NCBI GenBank assembly: GCA_963383645.1
Contig: OY726560.1
Location: 152,234,546 to 152,298,545 of the forward strand
Length of the DNA: 64,000 bases
Direction: 5' to 3'
Origin: Muscardinus avellanarius
Taxonomy: Eukaryota > Chordata > Mammalia > Rodentia > Gliridae
A program made the translations under genes and the position numbers. Positions 52,823-61,927 of this stretch are shown in pieces. The notes below the pieces were generated by a model. That model was not told where the DNA came from, did no database searches, and was given only the letters and a program-made list of their open reading frames with translations. Each line of letters begins with the position of its first letter. The first letter of the stretch is position 1.

Positions 52823-54375
52823 CTCTATTAGCAGTAATTCCACATCACTTGACCCTCCATCACCTGCAGCTCACTCTCCCCTGGATCCATTTAGACACTT
52901 ATTCTCCCAGCCTCCCCTGTGCCTAAACAGGACTTCAACAGAGCAGGGATGGGTGTGGTTTTGATGGTCTGCGGGCAACTAGATGGCACTGATCACGGCA
53001 CCTGGCCACAGTGAAGATTCCGTAAAGCTAGGCTAGAGTGGAGATGTCACCTATGGACTTCCTCCAGTACGTTGGCTCTAACCATGCCTTATCTTCACCT
53101 GGGAGCCCACACAGTGAAGACCTTGATATCTCTTCTGAGTATTTCATAAACACAGGTGTCTCGTGGTGTGCCTCTGTGTGTGGCTTCTTCCTGGTAGAGT
53201 TTCCTGGCATTTGTCCAGGTCTGTTTACCCCCTTCACACGTTCCTGGGCTTAGGTCCATGGACCCTGGGTCTTCCCCATACCAGAGATGGAGATTTATCT
53301 AACCTGCCTCATTGCTCCTGCCATACCGTGCCCACCTCCCCAGCATCCCCAGTCCCTCCTCTGGCCCTGCTCCAGGCCCTTCAAAGCTTCCTTGAGGAGT
53401 GGGGCTCTGAGCTGAGTCCAGCTGTGGCCCCTCCTGCCCCACAGAGGAGGATTTGGGCTGCGCTCGCTCGGGCTCGGCTCCTGGAAGACTTTGCTGCCCT
53501 TGCTCAGCTCCTCGCCGCCCTCCCGGGTCCAGCTGCACACGGAGCCTTAGAGCCAGCTATTTCAAAGGATTGCCAAGAGCCATCATTAGAAAATTCCTTG
53601 CAACTGTCATGTGGCGGTGATCTTATACGGGCTAGCACAAATCCCACATTAAACTAAGCAAACGGCGCTAATCTCATTGTCGTCAAACCTCAGCCTTCAA
53701 CCCAGGGGGACGCGGGCTGAGTCTCTGGATTGTGTGAGGGAAGGGTCCAGCAATCAGGTTGCTGAGAGATCGGGTTCACCCAGGAGACTCCCCGCCGCTG
53801 CAGTGACACGTGCCATTTACACACTTGGCCCTTGTATTTGAGATAGTCCAGACCCCGCCCCGGCCATGCTGCCCGGCGCCTCCATGGTGGGCCACGCAGC
53901 CTGAGAGAGAGCAGGACGCCTTCCCCTGCCACGCAGGAGGAACGGGCCCGCCAAGGTCTAGGTGCTCTTGAGAGAAGTTGCTTTCTCTCCCCTGCTCTCC
54001 CTGTCTTTCCATAACATCCTCCCAAGATGGAAGCCCGCCTCTGCATGGGGGAGAAAAACAATTTTCCTTAGAGTCTCTGAAACCAATTTCCAGGCATTTT
54101 CCCAAGTATTGCATGAGGATTTGGAAATGAAGAAGCAGTCCCGCAAGTGCAAGCGTTGTCAGTCCGTGAGCGATTTCCACAGAGCCCTCGGCACTCACCC
54201 GGGGCCCCAGAAAAGCCGGCGCTGTCCACATAGGGTTGTGGGAGGGCGAGGCCACGTCCCCACCTGGGGCCCAGGCAGACTAATTCACCCAAGAGCAATG
54301 TGTTGGGTGCCACACAAAGGGGCCTGCAGATCAAAATTGCAAGCCTTAGGCTTTAGAGTGCTCCTGAAAATCACC
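52823..54375. other. Unassigned stretch of about 1.5 kb, GC-rich in 53330-53560
   Basis: The frame at 53163-53657 and the overlapping minus frames (53295-53540) have no recognised domain. CpG density rises around 53455-53530, but there is no recognisable promoter or exon. Confidence 0.35.
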
Positions 54376-54404
54376 ATACACACACGTACACACACGTACA
54401 CACA

Positions 54405-54443
<39 letters not shown>

Positions 54444-54447
54444 ACAG
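54376..54447. repeat. (CA)n microsatellite with ACGT-containing start
   Basis: Three 'ACACACGTAC' units, then about 37 bp of CA. Confidence 0.96.
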
Positions 54448-54687
54448 CAAAGACTAAGAGCACAGTGCATCTGCGACTATGAAATCTTTCCTATTGCCCC
54501 CCGACCCCGACCATCACATCAGAGCAGCTCTGTCCAGGACACTGAGAAGGAAGAAGAGGCGGGTATCCACAAGCAACGGGTGGGCTCAGGGTGTATGCAA
54601 AAAGATGGTGGTTCGGAAAAGCGAGAAACCACCTCATTTGCTGAATTCGGCAGGGGCTAGGCCCCTGAGAGCTGAGTGGTTAACAGA
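54448..54687. other. Unassigned spacer
   Basis: About 240 bp; nothing recognised. Confidence 0.3.
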
Positions 54688-54845
54688 TTGGAGCCGAAGC
54701 TGCTATGCTCACGTTTTTGGACAACAGAGAAAATAACGCAATAAAAGCAGCAGAGGCGGCCTGAAAGGGTTCTGCTAGGTGGGGCTGCCCGTGCAAGCAG
54801 CTGGTGCGGGCGCCCGCTCAGGGTCCATGCAAAGACTGCAGCCCT
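54688..54845. repeat. Dispersed duplication (copy 1), family unknown
   Basis: Shares 'ATAACGCAATAAAAGCAGCA / GAGGCGGCC' and 'CCGCTCAGGGTCCA...AAAG.CTGCAG' with 57513-57675 in the same orientation and spacing. Confidence 0.75.
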
Positions 54846-55504
54846 CCAGCAGGCCAGCAACATGGAGGACCAAACCGCCAGCCATGGTGGCGGGGGTAGG
54901 GGTGGGGGTGGCGGTTTAATTCCCTCCTTTGGGGACACAGGAGCCTCAGCTCCCCAGCCGGTCACAGAGCTGGTCCCACGGTGGGGCAGCCCATATGGTC
55001 AAGCTGCTGCGTTGCCAGAGACACAGAGGGTAAATAAACCCTGGGAGTACAGATGGGAGGCCGGCCAGGCTGGCCCTGCTTCTTGATCTCATCGCAGGGG
55101 GTTGGGGAGGGGGCGTGTAGAAGCTCCGGGAGGCACCTTAGCGATTTTCCAGGCCAACGACTTCATTTGTCAGATAAAGTCACATAGCGAATCAACCTCA
55201 AGCAGTACCGAGTGGTGTCTCAGTGGTGGCGCATGGACTGGTACCCAGGCTCCACTGTCTGCAGCGCGTCGAGGTGCGAAGGTGCCCAGCTCTTGACTGG
55301 ACACTGGGGGGAAGCAAGGGAGGCCACACTCTGCTCTTGGAAGTTCAAGTCCAAGGGCACAGGAAGCCCGGGACCTGGTCCATGATGACTCCTCACCTCC
55401 TCACAGGATGCTGCAGGCTGTAACTTGTTACCATGGCAGTCCATGACTGGGATAGATCTCAGGGTCCCCTTCCGCCCAGGCCAGGGATATGTTGTGATGG
55501 ATAA
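54846..55504. other. Unassigned stretch
   Basis: About 660 bp, with a G-rich run (GGGGGTAGGGGTGGGGGTGG) at about 54892-54912. Nothing else recognised. Confidence 0.35.
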
Positions 55505-55617
55505 ACTCACAAGAACTGGAGTTGGAACTTGGTTTCACCTCTAGTTTTGTGACTTTAAGTGAGGCACCTGACCTATTTGTCCCTCTCATTTGTAAGATGG
55601 GGCAGTTCTGCCTCTGA
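55505..55617 (-). mobile_element. MIR relic (reverse)
   Basis: 'AGTTGGAACTTGGTTTCACC', 'AGTTTTGTGACTTTAAGTGA', 'CATTTGTAAGATGGGGCAG' match reverse MIR. Confidence 0.75.
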
Positions 55618-56861
55618 GCACAAGAGCACTGGAGGCGGTGAGGTGATGGGGTCTCGGGGCTGGCTGCATGCATTTGCTGGGGGAAACCACAGCTGCTGGC
55701 CTTGCTAGCTACTCCAAAACCTTTTCCCCAGTCGCAGGGAGGACAACTGCTTTTAGTTGGAGAAAAGAAGTTGGTGCATGAACCACGCTAGGCGTGCAGT
55801 TGCTCTAAAGGCTGGCAAGAGCCGCACAGCCGGCTGTTGGATGGCATGATTTGAAATGGACCATATGTTTAAAATTACAAACCCAGATGTAAGGCCTTGG
55901 CACCTAAGATCCACACCATTAGACTCCATCCTTTGTGTGTCTCTAATGGTCTTGGAGGTGCCAGGAAGTTTGCATTGAGATGCCAAACAGTTTCCCAAGA
56001 AAGCAAAAGTATTATGTTATCCTCTTAGCAAATTGCTGAGCTGGGTTGATCTGGGGTGTGGAAGATAAGAGAGATTGAAAGAGTTATCTCTCTATGGAAA
56101 GACAGTTATCTTTAGCCTCAGCATGGACCAGGTGCTGTGTGCTCCAGGTACAGTGGGGCCTGGCAAGGTGATGGGGTTCTGGAAGAGAGGAGCAAGGGAT
56201 GGGAAAGCTGGTCTTCTTCTCAGCTGTAGGATCCTGTCCTGGCCCAAAGCACAAAGGTATAACCTCTACTCTAGTCCCTGCTGTGTGCGGCTGAGGGATG
56301 GTGGAGAGCTGGTCCTGGTGATGAGGCTGGAGAGAGCCCTTAGTGATGTGCACATGGGAAGTGGAGCCCAGAAACTCACACTCAGAAAGGAGGGTCTGTT
56401 TCTGCTGCGTGTTGTGTCTCTAGATGCCTTATATATTCTGGGGCCCACTGCACAGTTACAAAGGGACAGTTATAGCTATAAAGATGAAAAAAAAAGCAGT
56501 TAAGGACATTAAGTTTCATTTTGTACATACAATTTAGAAGAATTAATCCCTTAGTAGTTAGTTAATGGTATTCCTGTACTTAACACAATGATGTCTTTAT
56601 ATGCTACTGTTAAGCAAGTATGGGAGTAGGGGCCTAGAGTTCCTTCTCCTTCTCCCCCTCTCCTCTTCCTCCTCCTCTCTTCCTCCTCCTTCTTTCCATC
56701 CTCCTCCTTTTTAACATTTTAATTTCATTTTTTTTCATTGAAACTAAATCTAGAGTGGTGTTTCTTCAAGCAAGGAATAGACTCACAAGTGTACAATATC
56801 CTTGGGTATTATGGATTTAAGTATGTAGGTAACATAGTTATTTTCTGTATAGGTTGATTGT

Positions 56862-56864
<3 letters not shown>
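55618..56864. other. Unassigned stretch with pyrimidine tract 56640-56735
   Basis: A 142-codon plus frame (56075-56503) has no recognised domain and overlaps two minus-strand frames. The TTCTCCTTCTCC-type tract is low complexity. Confidence 0.35.

Positions 56865-56906
<42 letters not shown>
56865..56906. repeat. (GT)n microsatellite (SINE tail)
   Basis: About 42 bp of GT at the reversed end of the next SINE. Confidence 0.97.
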
Positions 56907-56907
<1 letters not shown>

Positions 56908-56908
<1 letters not shown>

Positions 56909-57085
56909 GTACATGCAGTGCTGGGGGTTAAACCCAGGACTATTCTACCACTAAGCTATACCCCCAGCCTTCTTTTCTGTAACAGAATCTCACTAAATTT
57001 CTGAGGCTGGCCTCAAACTGAAAGCTTCCTGCCTCAGCCTTCCCAGCACTGGGAATTACAGGTGTATATCATCAAGCCTAATACT
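56908..57085 (-). mobile_element. B1-ID composite SINE
   Basis: 'GTGCTGGGGGTTAAACCCAG', 'CTACCACTAAGCTATACCCC', 'TCACTAAATTTCTGAGGCTG', 'TTCCTGCCTCAGCCTTCCC'. Confidence 0.94.
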
Positions 57086-57512
57086 ATTTTAAAGATCTCA
57101 AAATTTTAAAGAATATAGAAGCCACAGGACAGGGATGATGAAAAAGACACTCTGTACCAGGAAAGCCTTTCTGAGTACCTCCCTTAGGCTTAGGAATTTC
57201 TGATCTCTACTCCTCTTCTACCTCACAGCCATAATCTCCATAATCTCAGGTTGACAGTAAAGCTTAACATGGCCACCCCTTATTAATTCTTATTTGTTAT
57301 GAATTGTCTTATCGTTTACATGTCGATCATTTTATTCTTTACCCTTAATGAGAACCTTCACCATCCCCACTGCACCTGGGAGAAGCTGAGGCCGACATGA
57401 GAGGTTCACAGATTCCAAGGGCATGGCGGAGTCAGTCCTCGAGCCTGCAGCCTGCGGCTCCTGAGCTGTTTGCTTCCTGCTGCCGAGCTGCTCTGCCTCC
57501 AGTTTTGAGATC
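57086..57512. other. Unassigned stretch
   Basis: About 430 bp, nothing recognised. Confidence 0.35.
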
Positions 57513-57675
57513 TTTGTAGCCAAAGCTACAGCCTCATGTTTTCGGGTTGCAGAGATAACAAAGCAATAGAAGCAGCAGAGGTGGCCAGCGAGGGCTCCGC
57601 TTGTGGGGGCTCCATCCCTGTGAGCAGATGCCCTGGTGCCCGCTCAGGGCCCACCGAAAGGCGGCAGTTTCTCCC
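57513..57675. repeat. Dispersed duplication (copy 2), family unknown
   Basis: Homologous to 54688-54845: 'GATAACAAAGCAATAGAAGC AGCAGAGGTGGCC' and 'CCCGCTCAGGGCCCACCGAA'. Estimated by eye at roughly 75% identity. Confidence 0.75.
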
Positions 57676-58083
57676 CTCTTCACACTGCTTTGTCTCTACA
57701 ATCTTCTGCAAGCAAGACTCAAGGACATTGTTGAAGAAAAGATCGCTAAATGGACGGGACTCTCGAAATCACAGGAAGAGGGAAAGGAGACCCAGAGAAG
57801 TAATAGAAAGCGGAATCAGGACTTTGTGATAGCATGAAAATATCCTACACTTCAACCTCTCATTAAAAAGTACATCAAAGGACTTCTCAGAGAACTCTCC
57901 AAGAAGATAGCAAATAGATCTTTTGAGATAGGCTGCATACCTATCTATTATTAGCTCCAGTCCAATTTACTCACCAAGTGATAAAAATTTTCCAAAAGAC
58001 TTCAGCCTTAAGAGTCGGTATCTCCTTGAAGGATCTTTAGATGCAGGAAGTCAGATGAATTATTTCTTTTAAAGATTTCTGAA
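57676..58083. other. Unassigned stretch
   Basis: About 400 bp, nothing recognised. Confidence 0.35.
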
Positions 58084-58195
58084 TAAGCTATGAAGTTCAA
58101 GTTTTAGCCCCAGCGCTCACTAGCTGTGTAGCCTCAGGCCAGATGATCAACCACTCTGGGCCTTATCCATCTGTAAGGTCAGGGAGCACTTCCTG
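58084..58195 (-). mobile_element. MIR relic (reverse)
   Basis: 'TTAGCCCCAGCGCTCACTAG', 'CTGTGTAGCCTCAGGCCAGA', 'CTCTGGGCCTTATCCATCTG' match reverse MIR. Confidence 0.8.
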
Positions 58196-58746
58196 TGCCA
58201 AGGTGTGGCGGGGGACCAGATGCAGGACTCACATCGGGGAAGTGATTCCGTATTGGGGAAACACAGGGCAGCCTTGGCAAGAGAGGATCTGATCCCACGT
58301 GCCACAGTACAATTCCTCTACCCTTGGGCACACCCGGCATCCCCGTGGTGTGAGTCAGGACACATTAGAGTCAAGGGGAGCCAGGTTCAGTCCTAACCGC
58401 TGGCTGGCCCTCTCAACGCTAAGCCAAAGAACGGGGCCAGGCGAGGGGCACCATCCTCCTATTTGTGACTGTTTAAGCACTTGCCTCTCCTGTGGCCCAT
58501 CTGAAGATCAGCCACTTTCTGTCTAGGCACAGAGGGGAAAGAGCCAGGCAGAGTCTTGCCCCCCTTACCCTGAATCCTGTAGTTTTGTCAGGGAAAGTCA
58601 GAAGGATGTTCATTTTCCAGACAGGCTTTTGTTCTGTTGGAAAAAGAAAAAAAAAAGAAAAAAAGAAAAAGAAATCTCTCTTCCCTTCTGCACGTGGCTA
58701 CAGCAAGCTGCAATTCACAAGGCTGCCAAATTTAACACATGTGCTC
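58196..58746. other. Unassigned, with A-rich run 58639-58672
   Basis: GAAAAA-type purine run; nothing else recognised. Confidence 0.35.
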
Positions 58747-58805
58747 AGGCACACACATGCACATGCACATGCACGCGCGCGCGCACACACACACGCACAC
58801 GCACT
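58747..58805. repeat. (CA)n(CG)n alternating purine-pyrimidine repeat
   Basis: ACATGCACATGCAC units then CGCGCGCGC and CACACACGCACACG, about 59 bp of strict alternation, a composition favourable to Z-DNA. Confidence 0.93.
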
Positions 58806-59504
58806 CTCAAGTTGATCCTGATCCTGGCTCCCTCTGAAGCAATCCATCTTCAACCTTCATTTTTAATTATGACTGTGCGTACCGATAACCAAATGACACT
58901 GAGCCCAGAGTGGCTGTCCCTGTCTCTCTGCATCACATTGACGCAGGTTGATGAAATCATTCCGGGCAAGGTTAAGGCAAGCCTGCACTGTACAAAGGTT
59001 CTGCTTAAAACAAACATTGCTTGCTTTCGGGACCTGGCAGGGAAATTAAAAAGAAACCCAAGATGCTCTAGGCTTCTGTCCTGGTTTCCAGGCAACCAGA
59101 TGCTGGGTGCAGGAAGGGAGAGGGGCTTTCTTCTGGTGCCAGACAGTATTGATAGACAGTGGGCTAACATTCAGAGCCAAGAAGCTGGGGAGGAGCAGAG
59201 GAAGCCTGCATAAGGCTCATTACCCCAATCAACCATAGAGTCAGCCCGTTGGCAGGGCGAGGTGGAAAATGAGCCCATCTGCAGCGCTGGGATGGGGGAT
59301 GCTTTTCTCTATGAGGACTCGGGTGGCTACAAGCACAAGGATTCCCAGGGAGCTGTCATCTTGGCAGCTAGAAGAGAGTGTGTAATTCAGGTGAGCAGTG
59401 CAACCTGACAGCTGCCTTCCTAGGAGTGCCAGGGACCACTCGGCTGGGCGTGAGTCCTGGTCATGGTTAGAGGGCACAGGGACAATGGGCAGGCTGGGGC
59501 TTTC
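58806..59504. other. Unassigned stretch
   Basis: About 700 bp; overlapping frames (58629-59213 plus, 58850-59170 minus) with no domain recognised. Confidence 0.35.
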
Positions 59505-59612
59505 TTTCTTCAATACAATTTAACAAGACCCTCTGAGAGGCTACTGCATGCCAAGCACCTTGCTGAGCCAGAAGGTCTCCAAGTGAAGAAGATGGATGAA
59601 CACCACACCACT
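59505..59612 (-). mobile_element. L2-type LINE 3' end (reverse)
   Basis: 'CAATTTAACAAGACCCTCTG', 'CTACTGCATGCCAAGCACCT' and 'GCTGAGCCAGAAGGTCTCCA' fit the reverse L2 3' end. Confidence 0.6.
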
Positions 59613-59674
59613 GAATCTCCTCTGCTATTTCTTTTTGCCATGTCCAGAGTCCCAGGGGATCAAATGGTGCCAGG

Positions 59675-59840
59675 AGCCATCAGGGGCTCCGCAGTCAGAC
59701 CCAGGTTCAAATCTGAGCTCGGCTACTTAGAGATCGAGGCAGTGGCCCTCAGGACAGCACCTAACCTCCCAAGCATCCCTTTCTCAACTATCCAAAGGAT
59801 GGTCGTGAATGGGCTTCAGCGTAACCATGGGATTCCTGTC
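59675..59840 (-). mobile_element. MIR relic (reverse)
   Basis: 'CGCAGTCAGACCCAGGTTCA', 'AATCTGAGCTCGGCTACTTA', 'CCTTTCTCAACTATCCAAAG' match reverse MIR. Confidence 0.75.
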
Positions 59841-60449
59841 TATGAAAGGAGAGTTTCTGACATCTTAACCAGCGTCCCTGATGATGCAGTAAAACATCTG
59901 TCCAGCTAAGGTCGTAAGAATTCCCCGGGCTCCATCAGCCAGGTGGCATGGCATTTCTTCTCACAGTGATCACAGTCCTCACCGTGCTGTCTGGCATGGA
60001 GAATGCACGATGCGTGTGCATTACAAACACATGCAGCCTGTGCCCAGTGCTACTTAAGTTAATCCATGGAGTGCTGCATGGCCCAGAACTTTGTGCTAGG
60101 GGCTGGCATTCCTATTTTGTAAAGGAGGGTAGAAGAGAGAGTAGGAGAACTGTTGATTCACAAGGAAGCCGGGCACCCATGCCAGGATCCACGGGAGGGT
60201 TGAATTGGTTAAATCGCACTGAAGAAAGAAGAGTCCTGGCCCTGCCCTTTGAGGCGATGGCTTCTCCTGTCCACTGAGACTCACGTCCACTGGAGTGAGC
60301 CCGGCACTCCTGGGGGTACAGTGAGGCTCTGTGTCCCCAGGGTCAGCTTGGGCATCTAATGTCCAGCAATATCCACTGTCCTCTTGTTGGTGTCTGTCTC
60401 CTGAATCTACAAAAGTGAAGAAAAAATACTCACAAGCAGACTAAAGCAG
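59841..60449. other. Unassigned stretch
   Basis: About 610 bp; possible further MIR scraps near 60090-60150. Nothing certain. Confidence 0.35.
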
Positions 60450-60612
60450 AGAGGAATCCAGGCCTGAGGCTTCAGTCCTACCTCTGAGGCTTTGGGTAAA
60501 TTAATGAAATTCTTAGAACCGTAGTTTCCTCATCTCTGAAACAGAGCTAAGTAGCTCCCCACAGCACAGGGCCAGCGTGAGACACAATGACAAAAGGCAG
60601 GTGAACGCCCAG
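60450..60612 (-). mobile_element. MIR relic (reverse)
   Basis: 'CAGTCCTACCTCTGAGGCTT', 'TGGGTAAATTAATGAAATTC', 'GTAGTTTCCTCATCTCTGAA' match reverse MIR. Confidence 0.75.
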
Positions 60613-60654
60613 CAGAAGAGAACTCGCAGGTAAGACGTGGTCAACATGTCCTAG

Positions 60655-61428
60655 TGAGGAGGTAGAAAAGGCCTCAGCAGAAAAAAACTTAATTTCCTGT
60701 GGGGCGACAAATACTAATTAACTTCCAAGGCTCCTAAAAGAGATCAGCTCTTCCAAGGTTCAGAGATAAGAATGACCAAAGCTTCCCCAAACCATCTGTT
60801 TACTAATCAACAAACCCAGGAGACATCACTGGAGCAAGTCTGACACTCCTACTGAAAGGAGACCCCTCAAAGGACATGCAAATACCCTATGCAAATTTTG
60901 AGAGCTGCTTCCCAAACTCCAAGCAATAGAGGACATGCAGATATATATAATCCCCTAGCACAGTCACCAAGACAGTTACCCACTCTGGGAGCCCCTCCCT
61001 GTTGGGGAGCTTCTCTCTCTCTTGCAGGTCGCATTAACTTTGAGAGAAGGTGGAGTGCAATTGAAGGCACTTGGCCCAGGCTATACTCGGTAGTGATCTG
61101 AAGGCCTCTGCTGGACATCAAGGCCGACCAGGGCCCCTAGGGGTGACCTGCACTTCCTTTCTGGCAGATTGCGTGGACTTTGGGAGAAAGCAGCTTGCAA
61201 CTGAAGGCACTTGGCCTGGGCTACACTCGGGTAGTGACCTGAAGGCAGCTACTGGACACCAGAGTCCCGATAGCCCTTCGGGGTGTTCGGCCACTTTTCC
61301 TTATTCCCTGTTGCTTCCAATAAACCTTTTACTCCCCTTCCTGCAGTCTGCGGGTGTCATTCTTCACTCACCACAGACAAGAACCCAGTAAGGAAACGCC
61401 GGGTTTCTTCTCAAGAAACCCCGTTTCA
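60655..61428 (+). mobile_element. Endogenous retrovirus solo LTR (about 774 bp, gammaretrovirus-like layout)
   Basis: A TATA-like 'GATATATATAATCCCC' (about 60940) is followed about 375 bp later by poly(A) signal AATAAA (61319-61324), implying a long R region. Ends TGAGG...GTTTCA are flanked by CTAG on both sides (60651-60654 and 61429-61432), a 4 bp target-site duplication as expected for class I ERVs. Alternative ends TGTGG (60698) and CCACA (61375) form a better inverted terminus but lack a duplication. No PBS or internal sequence follows. U5 contains the hairpin GGGTTTCTT-CTC-AAGAAACCC (61401-61421). Confidence 0.72.
61011..61285. repeat. Two diverged tandem copies of about 135 bp within LTR R region
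   Basis: Copies at about 61011-61145 and 61150-61285 share 'GAAGGCACTTGGCC..GGCTA' and 'GTAGTGA.CTGAAGGC' and end in '(T/C)(A/T)(G/C)GGGGTG'. Each begins with a pyrimidine run ending in CAG. Confidence 0.88.
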
Positions 61429-61634
61429 CTAGCAGGCAGTAGAATTTATTTTAACCCATTTTAACTTGTCAGTTCTTCTAAAATAACTTCAAATTTGGCC
61501 TTTCTGCAGATGAATGCAAAGTGGCCCCTCTGAGGAGCAGCCAGGGAAGGGGCCTCTCCAGGCCTGGGTTATAATGCCTGCAGGGCTCAGCAGGAACAGC
61601 AGGTAGTGCTTGCTGGGGATGTGTGTATGAACTG
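61429..61634. other. Unassigned spacer
   Basis: About 200 bp; nothing recognised. Confidence 0.3.
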
Positions 61635-61795
61635 GTTGTTTTTCTTAACACTTTGTAGGGTTGACCTCATCTATTTTTCACATTTACTCTGTAAGGAAGA
61701 GTCTATTATTGTCAACTTCATTTTGCAAGTGAAAAGACTAAGGCCCAGAGAGGTTATGAAACTGGTCCAAAGCACACAGCTGGTCTGGCCCTGTT
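61635..61795 (+). mobile_element. MIR relic
   Basis: 'TTAACACTTTGTAGGGTTGA', 'AGAGTCTATTATTGTCAACT', 'TTTTGCAAGTGAAAAGACTA', 'GGCCCAGAGAGGTTATGAAA' match MIR. Confidence 0.85.
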
Positions 61796-61855
61796 TGCCA
61801 CCTCTTGACACATGGTCCCCCAGCCCAGTGCTCTTTCCCCCAATTTCTCTCTCTT

Positions 61856-61868
61856 TCTCCCTCTCCCT

Positions 61869-61924
<56 letters not shown>
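61856..61924. repeat. (TC)n microsatellite
   Basis: CT repeat with CCC interruptions at the start, about 50 bp uninterrupted. The reverse strand Arg/Glu frame is an artefact. Confidence 0.97.

Positions 61925-61927
<3 letters not shown>

Noticed and set aside
53330..53560. Possible CpG-island promoter
   Set aside because: CpG enrichment is local and modest, with no exon, TATA or initiator context that I can support.
53962..54660. Longest open frame (232 codons, plus strand)
   Set aside because: It runs through the (CA)n microsatellite (His/Thr run), has no recognisable domain and is overlapped by minus-strand frames. Treated as chance.
58629..59213. 194-codon plus-strand frame
   Set aside because: Starts in an A-rich purine run and crosses the CA/CG repeat. 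Its remainder is unrecognisable.
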